A stretch of 64,000 nucleotides of DNA from Pelobates cultripes (taxonomy: Eukaryota; Chordata; Amphibia; Anura; Pelobatidae), in the NCBI GenBank assembly GCA_933207985.1, contig OW240915.1, positions 121,426,821 through 121,490,820 on the forward strand, read 5' to 3'. This document shows, in pieces, positions 32,874-42,925 of the stretch. Position 1 is the first letter of the stretch, and the number at the start of each line of letters is the position of its first letter. Under the pieces are notes generated by a model. It ran no database searches, was not told the origin of the DNA, and worked only from the letters and a program-made list of their open reading frames with translations. Position numbers and translations under genes: made by a program.

Positions 32874-33896
32874 TGTAGCGGAGAGCTGCTCTTACACAGC
32901 TTATCTCCACTTTAGATTCCAGTAAGGCTCAGGAACAAGTATTATAAATCCAGAAGGTAATATTTCCAGCAGGCAAAACACTCCAACAATATCCTAACCT
33001 CAATCCCAATGACTGGACGACACACAGCATCATTTGCAGAACTGAACTTTTAATCACATCGTTTCCTTATAAAGATTTCTCCCATGCAAGGGAGGGATTT
33101 ACAATAATTGGGACAATAGCCAATGGTACAGTAGTTACCTCCATACATCTCCTCCTCTCAGTGTGACACTTAATCCATTTATTTCTGTTACAGTTTTACC
33201 CGGTTTCTGGATGTACCCCAAAACTGTGGGGGTACAATGGTCTAAGTGTAGCTCTGATCTGGATGACCAACATACTCAAAATTCACCCAGTTTGGACCAG
33301 GGGTTCGGGTGTTATAGGGAATAAACCATTTGACCGACCGCACAGAAGGTGGTAGCCGAAAAGGGTTCCATGTGTTTTGGCCCTGCGGTCGGTCTCCGTT
33401 CGGGAGGTAAAACATCCACAAATCTTTGCCATCCACTATTAACAACGCATTCGTATGAATCCCCTTGTTCGGTACGTTGAACTCACCGAACGAGGGGCTA
33501 ATTGGCCCCTCCGTTCGTGAGTTACAGAGCTCTGGATCTCTCAGCGGTGTTCGGATAATTGAGTGTCCGATTTGAGTTCCAGACACTTGACGACCAAACA
33601 CCACTGAGAGTTCATGCGTAACATGGCCGCCACCACTTGTTCACTTACCGAATGGCAGCCACCCAGATATAGTAATAAAGTACCGATTGACTGCGGTTAG
33701 AGAAGTGTGAAAGCCTAATGAGGTACACACTTCTCTCTGGGGTGGTCTTTTGATTCGGTAGTTTTCATTCGTATGAAATACGGATGAAAACTACCGAACA
33801 AACATACGAATCCTACATACAATTACACAGGAAAACAAAGACACAAATTGTCTTTTAAGCATAATCCTGGAGGACAGTCCAGTGCCATCCACTATA
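32874..33896 (-). repeat. 3' LTR of the Gmr1-like element
   Basis: At 1023 bp this is the full-length LTR form. The internal end has drifted to CCACTATA. It contains the family inverted repeat around GCGGTGTTCGG (about 33543-33606). Confidence 0.85.
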
Positions 33897-33914
33897 TTGC
33901 TCCCCCTTGCCCAC
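33897..33914 (-). promoter_or_regulatory. Polypurine tract
   Basis: The plus strand TTGCTCCCCCTTGCCC reads GGGCAAGGGGGAGCAA on the coding strand, directly upstream of the 3' LTR. This is the expected plus-strand primer. Confidence 0.75.
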
Positions 33915-34704
33915 AAGCTGGCATACACAGTCTGATCCAACACGGATCGACTTGGCGATGTCTGGATCTTTTTTCAAGGTCAGTTTGTCTGGACAACCCG
34001 TCAGCATTGCCATTCTGTTTTCCCAGGTGGTACTGGATGTTAAAGTCAAATGGTTGCAGCAGCCGAGCATTGTCCCCTGCCACCCGTTTTAACCATACCA
34101 ACGGGTTGTGATCCGTGAGCAGGGAAAAGGACTGTCCATACAAATAGGGTTGCAATTTATTTAAGGCCCACACCACAGCCAGGCACTCCTTCTCGATGGC
34201 GGCGTAGCTCACTTCTCTAGGTAATATTTTCCAGCTGATGTAGGCTATGGGATGTTCTCTGCCATCGGTCCCGACTTGGCTTAATACTGCCCCCAATCCA
34301 AACATAGAAGCGTCTGTGTGAACAAGAAAACGTTTAGTCAGATTGGGGGTGGCCAAGACAGGGGCATTGATAAGTGCATTTTTCAAAACTTGGAATGCCT
34401 GCTCACAATCCGAGGTCCAGGTTACTTGGCGGGCAAGGTTTTTGCGGGTAAGGTCAGTAAGGGGTTTGGCCAGGGTGCTATAGTTGGGTACAAACTTCCT
34501 GTAATACCCGGCGGTCCCTAGAAACGCCAGGACTTGGGTTTTTGTCCTAGGGGTTGGCCATTGCGCTACAGCCTCTACTTTTGCGGGTTCAGGCCTCTGC
34601 TTCCCGCAACCTACTGGGTGTCCGAGGTACTGTACCTCAGCCATACCTATACTGCATTTAGCAGGTTTCAAGGTTAATCCGGCTTCTCGGATTCTATCTA
34701 ACAC
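33900..34704 (-). pseudogene. Gmr1-like pol: end of reverse transcriptase and RNase H
   Basis: The 270-codon frame starts with the polymerase thumb (AGLTLKPAKCSIGMAEVQYL, GYYRKFVPNYSTLAKPL). It continues with RNase H: VHTDASMFGLGAVL (catalytic Asp), REVSYAAIEKECLAVVW (Glu), SLLTDHNPLVWL (Asp) and NADGLSR. All RNase H acidic residues are visible. It ends near the polypurine tract, consistent with RNase H as the last domain. Only the joint to the polymerase core upstream is frame-shifted (about 34750-34800). Confidence 0.85.
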
Positions 34705-35240
34705 CGCTCCTATATGGGCCAGATGTTCCTGCCAGGTATTGCTAAAGATAGCAATGTCATCTAAATAAGCACAGGTGTAATCCTGAAACCCATCAGGAGC
34801 CGGTCTACCATCCTCTGGAAGGTGGCCGGTGCGTTTTTCATCCCAAACTGCATCACCTTAAATTGGTATAAGCCGAATGGGGTGACAAAGGCGGACTTAG
34901 GGATGGCGTCTGGGGCCAGGGGGATCTGCCAATACCCCTTACATAGATCAATGGTCGTGAGGTATTGGCCTCTGGCCATCCGGTCTAACAGTTCATCTAT
35001 TCGAGGCATAGGCTATGCGTCAGATACTGTCTTTTCGTTTAACCTCCGGTAGTCCAAGCAGAAGCGGGTCGTGCCATCCAACTTGGGTACGAGGACTACA
35101 GGGGAGGCCCAGGGGCTAACTGCTCAATCACCCCCAGTTGGAGCATCTCCTCGATCTCCTTGCGTATGCTCTCCCTTACTGCTTCAGGGATGCGGTAAGG
35201 CATCTGGCGCATGGGAACTGCCCTGGGGTTTCTACACAGT
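34705..35240 (-). pseudogene. Gmr1-like pol: reverse transcriptase core
   Basis: The minus strand reads a [18 protein letters not shown] line (about 35095-35040), MPRIDELLDRMARGQYLTTIDLC (first catalytic Asp), QFKVMQFGMKNAPATFQRM and, in the next frame, CAYLDDIAIF (the YLDD box, about 34775-34745). A single-base shift near 34795 separates the last two. The catalytic aspartates are intact. Confidence 0.85.
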
Positions 35241-36535
35241 GAGTGGTTAGAGGGGTGTTCCCAGGTATATTGGAGAAGGTTTCCTGTTTCTCCTTTAGTA
35301 ACTGTTGTACCTCGGTTCGCTCCTGTGGGCTCAACCGATCCCCCAGCGTAACCTCCCCTAGACCCCCTGACAGCCGACCATCTCCCAGCAGATCTGGGAG
35401 AGGCAGGTTATCGAACTCCTCAGAGGAGGGGGCACAAATGGCTGTTACCTCCTCTGAACGTTCCTGGTAGGGCTTCATCATGTTCACATGGATCATGCAT
35501 CGCCCTCCAGTTCCGGCGCAGGAGCCAATTATATAAGTGGTGTCACATCTTTGCTCCATCACTTTATAAGGGCCCTGCCAGGCGACCTGTAGCTTATCAT
35601 GTCGGACAGTTTTTAAAATTAAAATCTTCTGCCCAACCTGGAAGCTACAGTCCCTGGCACCCCGATCATACCATGTGCGCTGGCGAGTCTGAGCCGCCTG
35701 GAGGTTCTCCCTTACAGACTTAGTTAATGCTTCCAGACGATCTTGAAACGCCAGCACATATGGTATGATGGGGGTACCGTCTGCGCTCCGGTCTCCCTCC
35801 CAGTGCTCCCTAATCAGGTCATGGGGTTCCCTTACCCTCCGCCCGTATAGTAATTCAAATGAGGAAAACCCAGTCCCTATGGGTGTCTGCAAAGGTTTGG
35901 AGCATTTGTTTCAATGTTCCATTGAACCGTTCACATAGCCCATTGGTCTGGGGATGATATGGAGCACTGATTATAGGCTTGATGTCACAGAATTTCCAGA
36001 GGTGTTGGGTAACTTCCGCAGGGAACTGGGTGCCCTGATCCGAGATGATCTCCCTGGGTAACCCCATCCTGGAGAAAATCTGCGTCAGGGTCTCAGCCAC
36101 TGTTTTTGCATGGATGTTCGTCAAAGCCACCGCCTCTGGGTATCGGGTGGCATAGTCTACTACTGTTAAAATATACTTTTTACCAGAGGGTCTGGGTCTC
36201 TGTAGGGGGCCTATGAAATCTACAGCTACTCTACTGAATGGCTCCTTAATAATGGGTAGCGGGTGCAGTTTTGCCTTCCGCCGGTCCCCTCTCTTCCCTA
36301 CCCGTTGACACGTGTCACAAGTATTGCAGTACCTGCGGACTTCCTGGCTAACTCCCGGCCAAAAGAAACTTTGGGTCAGTCGGTGCCGGGTGCGACTGAC
36401 CCCCAAATATCCGGATAGCGGGATATTGTGCGCTATCCGGAGTAATTCAGATCGGTACCGTTGTGGTACGACTAGCTGCCTCATGACAATCGGGTCTGAC
36501 CCAGCTACCTGCTTGTCAGATTCCCTATACAGCAA
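35176..36535 (-). pseudogene. Gmr1-like pol: integrase and linker to reverse transcriptase
   Basis: The N-terminal zinc-binding region is IAHNIPLSGYLGVSRTRHRL...CNTCDTC, where the second His of the HHCC set has become Tyr (GYLG). The core has VAVDFIGPL, IISDQGTQF and HPQTNGLCERFNG, giving the D, D, E triad. After a frame change near 35880 the C-terminal part continues with FSSFELLYGRR, WQGPYKVMEQ and HVNMMKPYQ (GPF/Y module). It runs on without interruption into LSPQERTEVQQLLKEKQETF, the linker before reverse transcriptase. This continuity proves that integrase lies upstream of the polymerase. Confidence 0.88.
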
Positions 36536-37106
36536 CTGGTTATCCCATACAAATCTTTCGCCCTCCCCCCAGGTTGGTCCGAGGTGACCTTGTCTCTATA
36601 GACCTGTAATGTGGGGTCAGTGATCACCTCGGCCGCAAATTTGGTAGGGGGTGCCCAGGGGATACACTCTAAGGCAGGGGAAGGATCTCTTACCTGGACC
36701 TCCGGGAGTGTGTTGTAGTCCTGGGTGCGGGCCTGTTGTCGAGTAACTGCTGGGTGTGCTTCTCCGGTTGTTGGTGCCTGGGGCTCAAAAGCAGAAGTGA
36801 GTTTGCCCAGAGCAAAACCTCCGCCAGCAGTTGTGGCATTAACCACACTTCCACATTCCCAAACCCTGCTCCCCAATGCAAATGTACCCGGGCTGTGGGT
36901 AGCCGGTATACTGCTCCTCCGGCTACCCTGACTGCCACAGTTCTGCTGGTCTTGGCCTGATCGGGTTCAAGGTGACTTTTGACCAGAGTGATGGTGGCCC
37001 CTGAGTCACGGAGCCCTTGGACAGCTTTCCCCTCTAGGTAGACAGTTTGTCTATGATGTTGACGGTTGTCTGCATTCGCTTGTACGGGATCTGCTTCATG
37101 TAACAT
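36505..37106 (-). pseudogene. Gmr1-like aspartic protease and spacer
   Basis: LRDSGATITLVKSHL (about 37015-36970) carries the D-S-G catalytic triplet of a retroviral-type protease, preceded by a hydrophobic strand line VYLEGKAVQGL. The frame shifts near 36850. The following spacer in the next frame holds ITDPTLQVYRDKV, a line common between protease and the next pol domain. Cleavage sites cannot be located from sequence. Confidence 0.75.
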
Positions 37107-37161
37107 TTCCCATTGTTCTACAGTAGTTATGAGAATTGCCGAGCCATATGGAGTTGATGTC

Positions 37162-38274
37162 TCAGATTGGTAGCAGTGAGCGACTGCTCGAGGTGGTGGA
37201 GGTAGGCCTGAACGGATCCAGGTGGAGCGGTCTTTTAGTTGGGGACACTCTTTGCACAGAGCTGGGTGTCCGGAACCTCTGTTGCACGGCGGCTGGTGGA
37301 TAAGGAGGTAGTTGTCGAGGTGGCGTTGCTGTGTTGGGGGGTTGGCTGCTTCCTCCTCCGGGTCGGATCAATGTCTTGATGGGGCCAGGTTTTTGTTGTC
37401 TGCTGGCATCTAAGTAATCATCCGCCTTCTTAGCTGCCTCTGTGAGGGAGGTTGGATTGCGGTCCCTCACCCATTCCTGTACATCGTTCTGGATCCCATC
37501 ATAGAATTGCTCTAATAGCAACATTTGCAATAAGTCCTCAATGGACCGAGCTTTGTTTGCCTGTACCCATCCGAGGGCAGCCCGGTGCAGCTTGCAAGCC
37601 CATTCAACATGGGAGTCCTTATTCCTTTTCAGCTCTCTGAATCGACTCCGGTATGCCTCTGGTGTGATGGCATTTCGGGCCAGGATAACCTCTTTTACCC
37701 TGTGGTAGTTCCAAATCTCCTTGTCTGGTACTGTTCTGTACACCTCAGCTGCCTTCCCAGTTAGCTGACCTGCTAAAATAGGTACCCACTCTTCTGGACT
37801 AATATTATGCAGTGCACACAGTCTCTCAAAATCTTGGAGAAATGCATCTATGTCCTCCTCTGCCTCCACATAAGTTTTAAAAGCTTGGTAAGGTATTTTT
37901 GTCTTACCCTCTGTGATGGTGGTGGTGGCTGTGTTTCTCTCTGTGGTTTGTAGTGGTCTTTGGCGCAATATAAACTCCTGCACCTCGGTCATCGTCCTGG
38001 AGATAATATCCGCCGTTGGATTTTCTCCATAGAAGGCCAGTCTAAATTGTAACTGCCTTTGAAACGCCTCTTGTTCTGATGCATCCGCTGAACTCCGCTG
38101 TTCAGGGATTGCACTGCCCTCGGTTTGGTATTCTGCCATCACCTCTGCAATGAGGGTTGCTTTTTGTTTGTTGCTTGCTGCAATACCTCTTGCTTCTAGT
38201 AGGTCTTTTAGTGTGGATCTTTTTAGCTTAGTCCTTGTTCCTTTGTGAGTCTGGATCCCAGCTCTACTAACCAA
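37162..38274 (-). CDS. Gmr1-like gag with SCAN-related capsid
   Basis: The 370-codon frame forms the capsid precursor. The N-terminal part holds LKRSTLKDLLEARGIAASNK followed by KATLIAEVMAEY, a SAP-like DNA/RNA-binding helix pair. The middle has YVEAEEDIDAFLQDFERLCA, ILAGQLTGKAAEVYRTVP and FRELKRNKDSHVEWACKLHR, the capsid region from which vertebrate SCAN domains are thought to derive. A GSGHPALCKEC line in a shifted frame near 37260 may be the zinc-knuckle remnant. There is no ATG near the start: the frame is open from the LTR edge and the first in-frame ATG is at codon 46. An ATC at codon 7 may be a mutated start. Confidence 0.8.
   Translation of the reverse strand: MVSRAGIQTHKGTRTKLKRSTLKDLLEARGIAASNKQKATLIAEVMAEYQTEGSAIPEQRSSADASEQEAFQRQLQFRLAFYGENPTADIISRTMTEVQEFILRQRPLQTTERNTATTTITEGKTKIPYQAFKTYVEAEEDIDAFLQDFERLCALHNISPEEWVPILAGQLTGKAAEVYRTVPDKEIWNYHRVKEVILARNAITPEAYRSRFRELKRNKDSHVEWACKLHRAALGWVQANKARSIEDLLQMLLLEQFYDGIQNDVQEWVRDRNPTSLTEAAKKADDYLDASRQQKPGPIKTLIRPGGGSSQPPNTATPPRQLPPYPPAAVQQRFRTPSSVQRVSPTKRPLHLDPFRPTSTTSSSRSLLPI
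38254..38274 (-). promoter_or_regulatory. Putative primer-binding site
   Basis: Immediately inside the 5' LTR the coding strand reads TTGGTTAGTAGAGCTGGG. The TGG would pair with a tRNA CCA end one base after the LTR. The tRNA was not identified. The site overlaps the open gag frame. Confidence 0.5.
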
Positions 38275-38933
38275 TGTAGCGGAGAGCTGCTCTTAGACAG
38301 CTTATCTCCACTTTAGATCCCAGTAAGGCTCAGGAACAAGTATTATAAATCCAGAAGGTAATATTTCCAGCAGCAAAACACTCCAACAATATCCCAACCT
38401 CAATCCCAATGACTGGACCACACACAGCATCAGGAGCAGAACTGAACTTTTAATCACATTGTTTCCTTATAAAGGTTTCTCCCATGCAAGGGAGTGATTT
38501 ACAATAATTGGTACAGTAGCCAATGGTACAGTAGTTACCTCCCATACATCTCTTCCCCTCAGTGTGACACTTAATCCACTTATTTCTGTTACAGTTTTAC
38601 CCGATTTCTGGATGTACCCCAAAACTGTGGGGTACAAGGGTCTAAGTGGCACCCCCTGGTAGCTCTGATCTGGGTGGCCAACATACTCAAAATCCACCCA
38701 GATCGGACCAGGGGTTCGGGAGTTATAGGGAATAAACCATTTGACCGACCGCACACGAGGTGGTAGCCGAAAAGGGTTCCATGTGTTTTGGCCCTGCGGT
38801 CAGTCTCCGTTCAGGAGGTAAAACATCCACAAACATACGAATCCTACATACAATTTCAATTACACAGGAAAACAAACACACAAATTGTCTTTTAAGCATA
38901 ATCCTGGAGGACATTCCAGTGCCATCTGCTACA
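38275..38933 (-). repeat. 5' LTR of the Gmr1-like element (internally deleted)
   Basis: It is 659 bp against 1023 bp for the 3' LTR. The missing part is the U3 middle (between GGAGGTAAAACATCCACAAA and CATACGAATCC), including the family inverted repeat. Identity is otherwise high. Confidence 0.85.
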
Positions 38934-38938
38934 GTGGT

Positions 38939-39400
38939 GAAGTAAGTATCCAGGACTTTTACAGGGCACCGTTTGTTTTGAGTAGGTAACAGGGGTATTT
39001 TGACAGTATGTCCTTTAAGGCTTGTTTTAGACTAATGCAGGGATAGAACATAATGATCTAGGGTTTTGTGGAATCAGTCGTTTTCAGGTATTCAGTGGCA
39101 GTTATATTTCTAGCAGTAAATTCATTAGGACCTAACAACCCATATTGGTCATGTGTTCAAAGTGAGCTGAATCTAATAAGTCGGATAGTGAATTAAATAT
39201 GTAGTTGAGGATGGGTAGCCTTTGATTCATTTTTTTTATTCCTTTCCGTAAGGTCTTTATTTGGTATGATGAAGGGAATCCCATTGTTGTTGGGGTGTCG
39301 TAGAAGCATGTGGTGTTGGATGCCCGTAAGGTACAGTTTAATTGTGTTAAAAGATCATTTTAAGTTAAGGTGGCAAAAAGAAGTGAACTCCAAAATAGAT
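38939..39400 (-). pseudogene. DIRS-like tyrosine recombinase, N-terminal part (copy 2)
   Basis: The minus strand shows a YLTGIQHHMLLRHPNNNGIP line (about 39340-39280), as in the first copy, followed by degraded helices. The reading continues across the Gypsy element to 32868. There are many stops. Confidence 0.6.
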
Positions 39401-39639
39401 TCCAAAGCAAACATGTCAAAAACTTGAAACTCCGCTATAAACTTAATGAACATGTGAAAAGCCCTATCGAATATTTTCCTAGTGTTGACCAAAAGTGCAA
39501 GGTGAGAAATGTGACGTGCATGGTTGAACAAGCCATTCAATCCATGAGCATGTCTTGGAATGGCGGGGCAGGGGTAGCCAGCCTGGAAGCGGTGGGCAGT
39601 GTCTGAAAGAAAGTCTGAAAACGAAGCCGAGACAAGTGA

Positions 39640-40053
39640 TTAAATGTTTGTGAAACCCGGAACGTGAATACATGTGATAAACAATTGGCAAGTGGCCGCT
39701 ACCCATGTGAGTTTCCTCAACAGTCTCATGATGACCAAAGATGAAGATCCGCCTTTATTTACAATGTGGCAAGTGGCTAGGTTATCTGAATAACATCTGA
39801 CCGAGTGACTGGACCATTTTGGTCCCCAGGCAATGGCAGCTATCACGATCGGATATAATTCAAACAATGCCGAAGTAGAGGAAAAGCTGGGCAGGGACTT
39901 AACGTCTGTAGGCCATGAACCCCAAAGCCATTGATCTCCCCAGATGGCTGCAATACCAGAGTTTGCCGCAGCATCTGTCCAAAGGATGGGTGAAATGCGG
40001 GGGGGGAGTAAACATGGCTCGCCCATTCCAAGATGTGAGGAAAAGCGCCACAT
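39640..40053 (-). pseudogene. DIRS-like RNase H (copy 2)
   Basis: The frame contains WTDAAANSGIAAIWGDQWLW (first RNase H Asp) and VRCYSDNLATCHIVNKG (the internal Asp), followed by FITCIHVPGF (H-V-x-G line). Together these give a complete RNase H with no stop over 137 codons. It is preceded in another frame by LLKSLNFAMKIISKGRFFIS, the join to the polymerase thumb. The homologous segment in copy 1 is at 1232-1815. Confidence 0.8.
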
Positions 40054-40199
40054 GAGTTAATCAGAGGTTGTGTGAGTGTCTAGCATGATATGTGATGCAT
40101 CTGTGGTGAGTCGTGGGAATAAAGAGAGTAAATGGGAAATAAAGAATCTACCTTTCGAGATGATTTTCATGGCAAAATTGAGCGACTTCAGCAGCGATT

Positions 40200-40485
40200 G
40201 AAGTTCCTTGCGGTTGCAAGAACCTAGTTAGAAGTAGTGCTAAATGCTTGATATGGTGCGCTCAGTCTTGTCCTGGAGAATGCTAGCTTGCATGTGTATT
40301 GAGTCCAGTTAAATCCCCAAAATTGTATGATGGTATCAGGACCTAAGGTCTAGTGAGGGGAGACTTGGATAGCCAGGAACTCAAAAAGAGCCAGCATGTG
40401 TTTAAGGCTGCTAGGGGGGAGTACATTGTTTCCAATCGTGAGAAATCGTCCAGGTAGTGAATAACAGATGGACATCTGCACACAT
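40200..40485 (-). pseudogene. DIRS-like polymerase, from the catalytic box on (copy 2)
   Basis: CRCPSVIHYLDDF carries the YLDD box, followed by thumb sequence in a changed frame. Everything upstream of this box is absent, and the sequence switches to the end of a different DIRS1-like recombinase at about 40485. Confidence 0.7.
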
Positions 40486-40489
40486 TAAG

Positions 40490-41210
40490 CAAACACAGAA
40501 TGTACTCGCTGTAGTTCAGTCTGCGGATTGCAATATGTCGGAAGACAAAAAACCTTCCATGTGGTTGCACCCTGAACCGAGTGAGCGCACAAAATATCCG
40601 CTAGGGATATCCACAAGCAAAATAAATAATAAGAGGTCCCGACCAAGGCATCCATACAGTCACGGTACGCTCCACCTATCCTAGTAAAGTGTCCACCATG
40701 CAGAAGGGGGAGACAGTCCGAAAAACGGGATATGAGACAGAGGAAGTTCCATCTTAGACCTACGCGAAATAGAAAATACATTCCTTCCAGAATTAAGGAG
40801 AAAAAAGTCTACGCTGAATGCTCGAACATCCGCAATCCGTCTAAAGAAAAGGACACAAAGGTGTAAGTATCGCCGAGAGATGGCGCAAAGACAATTTCGT
40901 ATTATCTGGCCATACGCAATGAAAATTAAAAACTAGATCCATGTCCCACATACGCGAGTATTTGAGAGTGGGTGGTCTAGACAGGCAAATCCCCTTAGAA
41001 GGTGACAGACCAGAGAGTTCCGGCCTAGAAGAGTCCCCTGTAGGGGGCATGAGCCATCAAGATAGCCGAATGTGTAACACTGATAGGGCGATATCATTTT
41101 CCCGACAAAAAGAGATGGAATAAGAAATTTAGCACGGCAGTAATAGGTGCCATAAAGGGATCGAGGTCCTTCTCCATACACCAATTACTCCATCCAGTCA
41201 ATGTGGAGTC
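40490..41210 (-). pseudogene. DIRS1-like tyrosine recombinase (A1)
   Basis: In mixed frames the minus strand reads SNWCMEKDLDPFMAPITAVL (N-terminal helices), NSLVCHLLRGFACLDHPL, KYSRMWDMDLVFNF and LRHLSAILTPLC. RRIADVRAFSVDFFLLNSG follows (Arg of box I), then VFSISRRSKMELPLSHIPFF and finally SSDILQSADWTTASTF (about 40535-40490), just before the expected nucleophilic tyrosine, where the sequence is cut. It is broken by at least four frame changes. Confidence 0.75.
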
Positions 41211-41700
41211 GTGGCTCCCTCTATTGCCTGGGGCCCCAGGCCACTAGGTCCAAGTGTCCTTGTAGGACCAGTGGATGCAATTCCTCTTTGGTGTTCGTCA
41301 ATAAATGCGATAAGGATTATAGCAGGAGGGGTGATCCTGAGATAGTTCCGGACACCATACTTGACTCTGCCATCAGGGAGTAACGAATAACAGAGTGAGC
41401 TTGTGGATCCGCAAGTGATGAAGGACTCTCACCAATCTGGAGGACAGAGGAAAAGCATAGGCTCCATGGAACATCCAATTCCGATGTAAAGCGTCCACAG
41501 CCTCATACTCCGGATCCAGAAGCCAGCTGAAACAGTTCTGTAATTGCCTGTTGGACTGGGATGCAAATTGTTCAACTGGAGCAGACCCCGCAGAGTCCAC
41601 AGTGTGCGGAATATTGAGACGTTCAGTCTCCATCCGTTGACGTCCCTCCATAGTCGAGAAACCCAGTCCACCCAAAGGTTGTCAAATCCTGGTAAGCATA
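41211..41700 (-). pseudogene. DIRS1-like RNase H, end part (A1)
   Basis: The frame 41675-41373 shows FASQSNRQLQNCFSWLLDPE and then EAVDALHRNWMFHGAYAFPL. This is the D-L-F-A-S...Y-A-F-P-P segment between RNase H and recombinase in DIRS1-like elements (here the D-L pair is altered). LRIHKLTLLFVTP closes it. It is followed by an E-L-H-P-L-V-L-Q-G-H line before the recombinase. Confidence 0.75.
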
Positions 41701-41879
41701 CTGCACGTAGAGTGGCGTTGCGAGGCAGGCAGAATCAGTATATGTCCATTATTGCCACTGTGAAATCCTGGGATCATGCTCTGCCCAAGCGGTTTATGTA
41801 TCGAACCACAGATATGTAGCCATTCCACACCTGCATGAGAAGTAATTACCAATGCAGTTTGGCCCTTCCTTCGGGCGTT

Positions 41880-42620
41880 ACTGGTATCCAATTGCCATAA
41901 GCGTGACCCGTCCGCAGATAATGGGCTTACAGTCAGTGCATAGTTTTGTAGTGTAGTAGACCTGGAATATCACCTGGATGAATGAGCACAAGAGACCCAC
42001 CATACGAGCCAGGATTTGCGCAGAGTACGCCTGATTTCTCAGCGAATGGCTTTGATTCTATCATCTTAGGTAAAAAGACACATTTGGTCAACTCGATCTC
42101 GAATCCCGGGAATTGTATCACGCAAGGTGGAGTTAGAGTGGATGACACCTTGTTTACGATGACTCCTAGTAATATATTACCAATTCTGTCTGTGAGCACA
42201 GACTGGAGATGGAATCAGGTCATACAACGGACACTTGTGATCGTCGATGAACCATTACTGGTTTCAGAAGTATGGGGAAGCTCCAAGGGGCCGAGTCGAG
42301 TCCGAATGGTAGTTATGTGAATGTGAATCTGCCAGATGAGACTCAGGAGGTGAGTGCTCTCTGGTGCTACGGGCACGGAGAGATAGGCGTCCTTCGTACT
42401 TAGATGTATGAAACAATCGTTGGCCAGTAGGAGATCTTGTAACATACGAATACAATCCATCTCGAAACAGCAATAAGCTAAAAGTCATTCGTGTGACGTG
42501 AGTTGATGGCTGGACGGTAGTCCCTTGTCTTTTCCTGACCACGAATATCTTCTTGAAGGAACCGGAAACAACTGGACTGCTCCTTTGGCGAGCAGGACCC
42601 GGATGCCTTCGTCAATGAGA
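41880..42620 (-). pseudogene. DIRS1-like reverse transcriptase (A1)
   Basis: The minus strand reads PLIDEGIRVLLAKGAVQ (about 42620-42570), HLSTKDAYLSVPVAPESTHL (palm with first Asp, K-D-A-Y), a FTFTTLPFGLDSAPWSFPIL line in the other frame and LLKPVMVHRRSQ. Thumb and connection segments follow, with VGLLCSFIQVIFQV and HYKTMH at about 41990-41935. The YLDD box region (about 42200-42150) is not readable. It is decayed. Confidence 0.75.
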
Positions 42621-42925
42621 GGTCCGCGGGTTGCTGTCATTCATAAAGGATGAGGACATCCTACCAGCAAGGGCGGAGAGTGGAATCCTATAACGTATTC
42701 CCAAACGGTCCGTAGGATCCAACCGTGTGTTGAATGTGGTGAAGAGATTCACATGCTTCACAAGTTCAGCGATAAAGGTTCGGCAAATAATAGTCCAGTT
42801 GTCGATGGTCTGATTGCTCTCCTCCCTAGGTCCAAGAGCCTGTTGTCAATTTCTTTGAAGAACTTGGGTGTCGTGGTGCCTGTGGGTTGAGTGGGATAAG
42901 CCCAGTGTGTCGACGTAATCTTGTG

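Larger units (their letters stand above)
32874..38933 (-). mobile_element. Complete Gmr1-like Gypsy retrotransposon
   Basis: The element is bounded by LTRs (38275-38933, 5'; 32874-33896, 3') that start TGTAGC on the plus strand. The right one ends GCTACA and the left one has decayed to ACTATA. Perfect 5-bp target duplications GTGGT lie at 32869-32873 and 38934-38938. The minus strand reads gag, aspartic protease, integrase, reverse transcriptase, RNase H. Integrase precedes reverse transcriptase, the order known for the Gmr1-like lineage and opposite to standard Gypsy elements. Frameshifts at several joints show that it is not currently functional, though most domains are recognisable. Confidence 0.9.
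32450..40485 (-). mobile_element. DIRS-order element, copy 2 (minus), split by a Gypsy element
   Basis: This is the same family as 191-3870. The minus strand reads polymerase from the YLDDF box onward (about 40485-40200), RNase H (40053-39640) and recombinase (39400-38939, then 32868-32583). The 3' end line AGGCCTGTAATAA (plus strand, about 32517-32531) matches the first copy in reverse. The 5' part is cut off at about 40485, where it joins the end of a different DIRS1-like recombinase. The complete Gypsy element 32874-38933 lies inside the recombinase gene. Confidence 0.8.

Noticed and set aside
41201..42320. Plus-strand frames within the DIRS1-like element
   Set aside because: The minus strand explains the region with recognisable polymerase and RNase H motifs.
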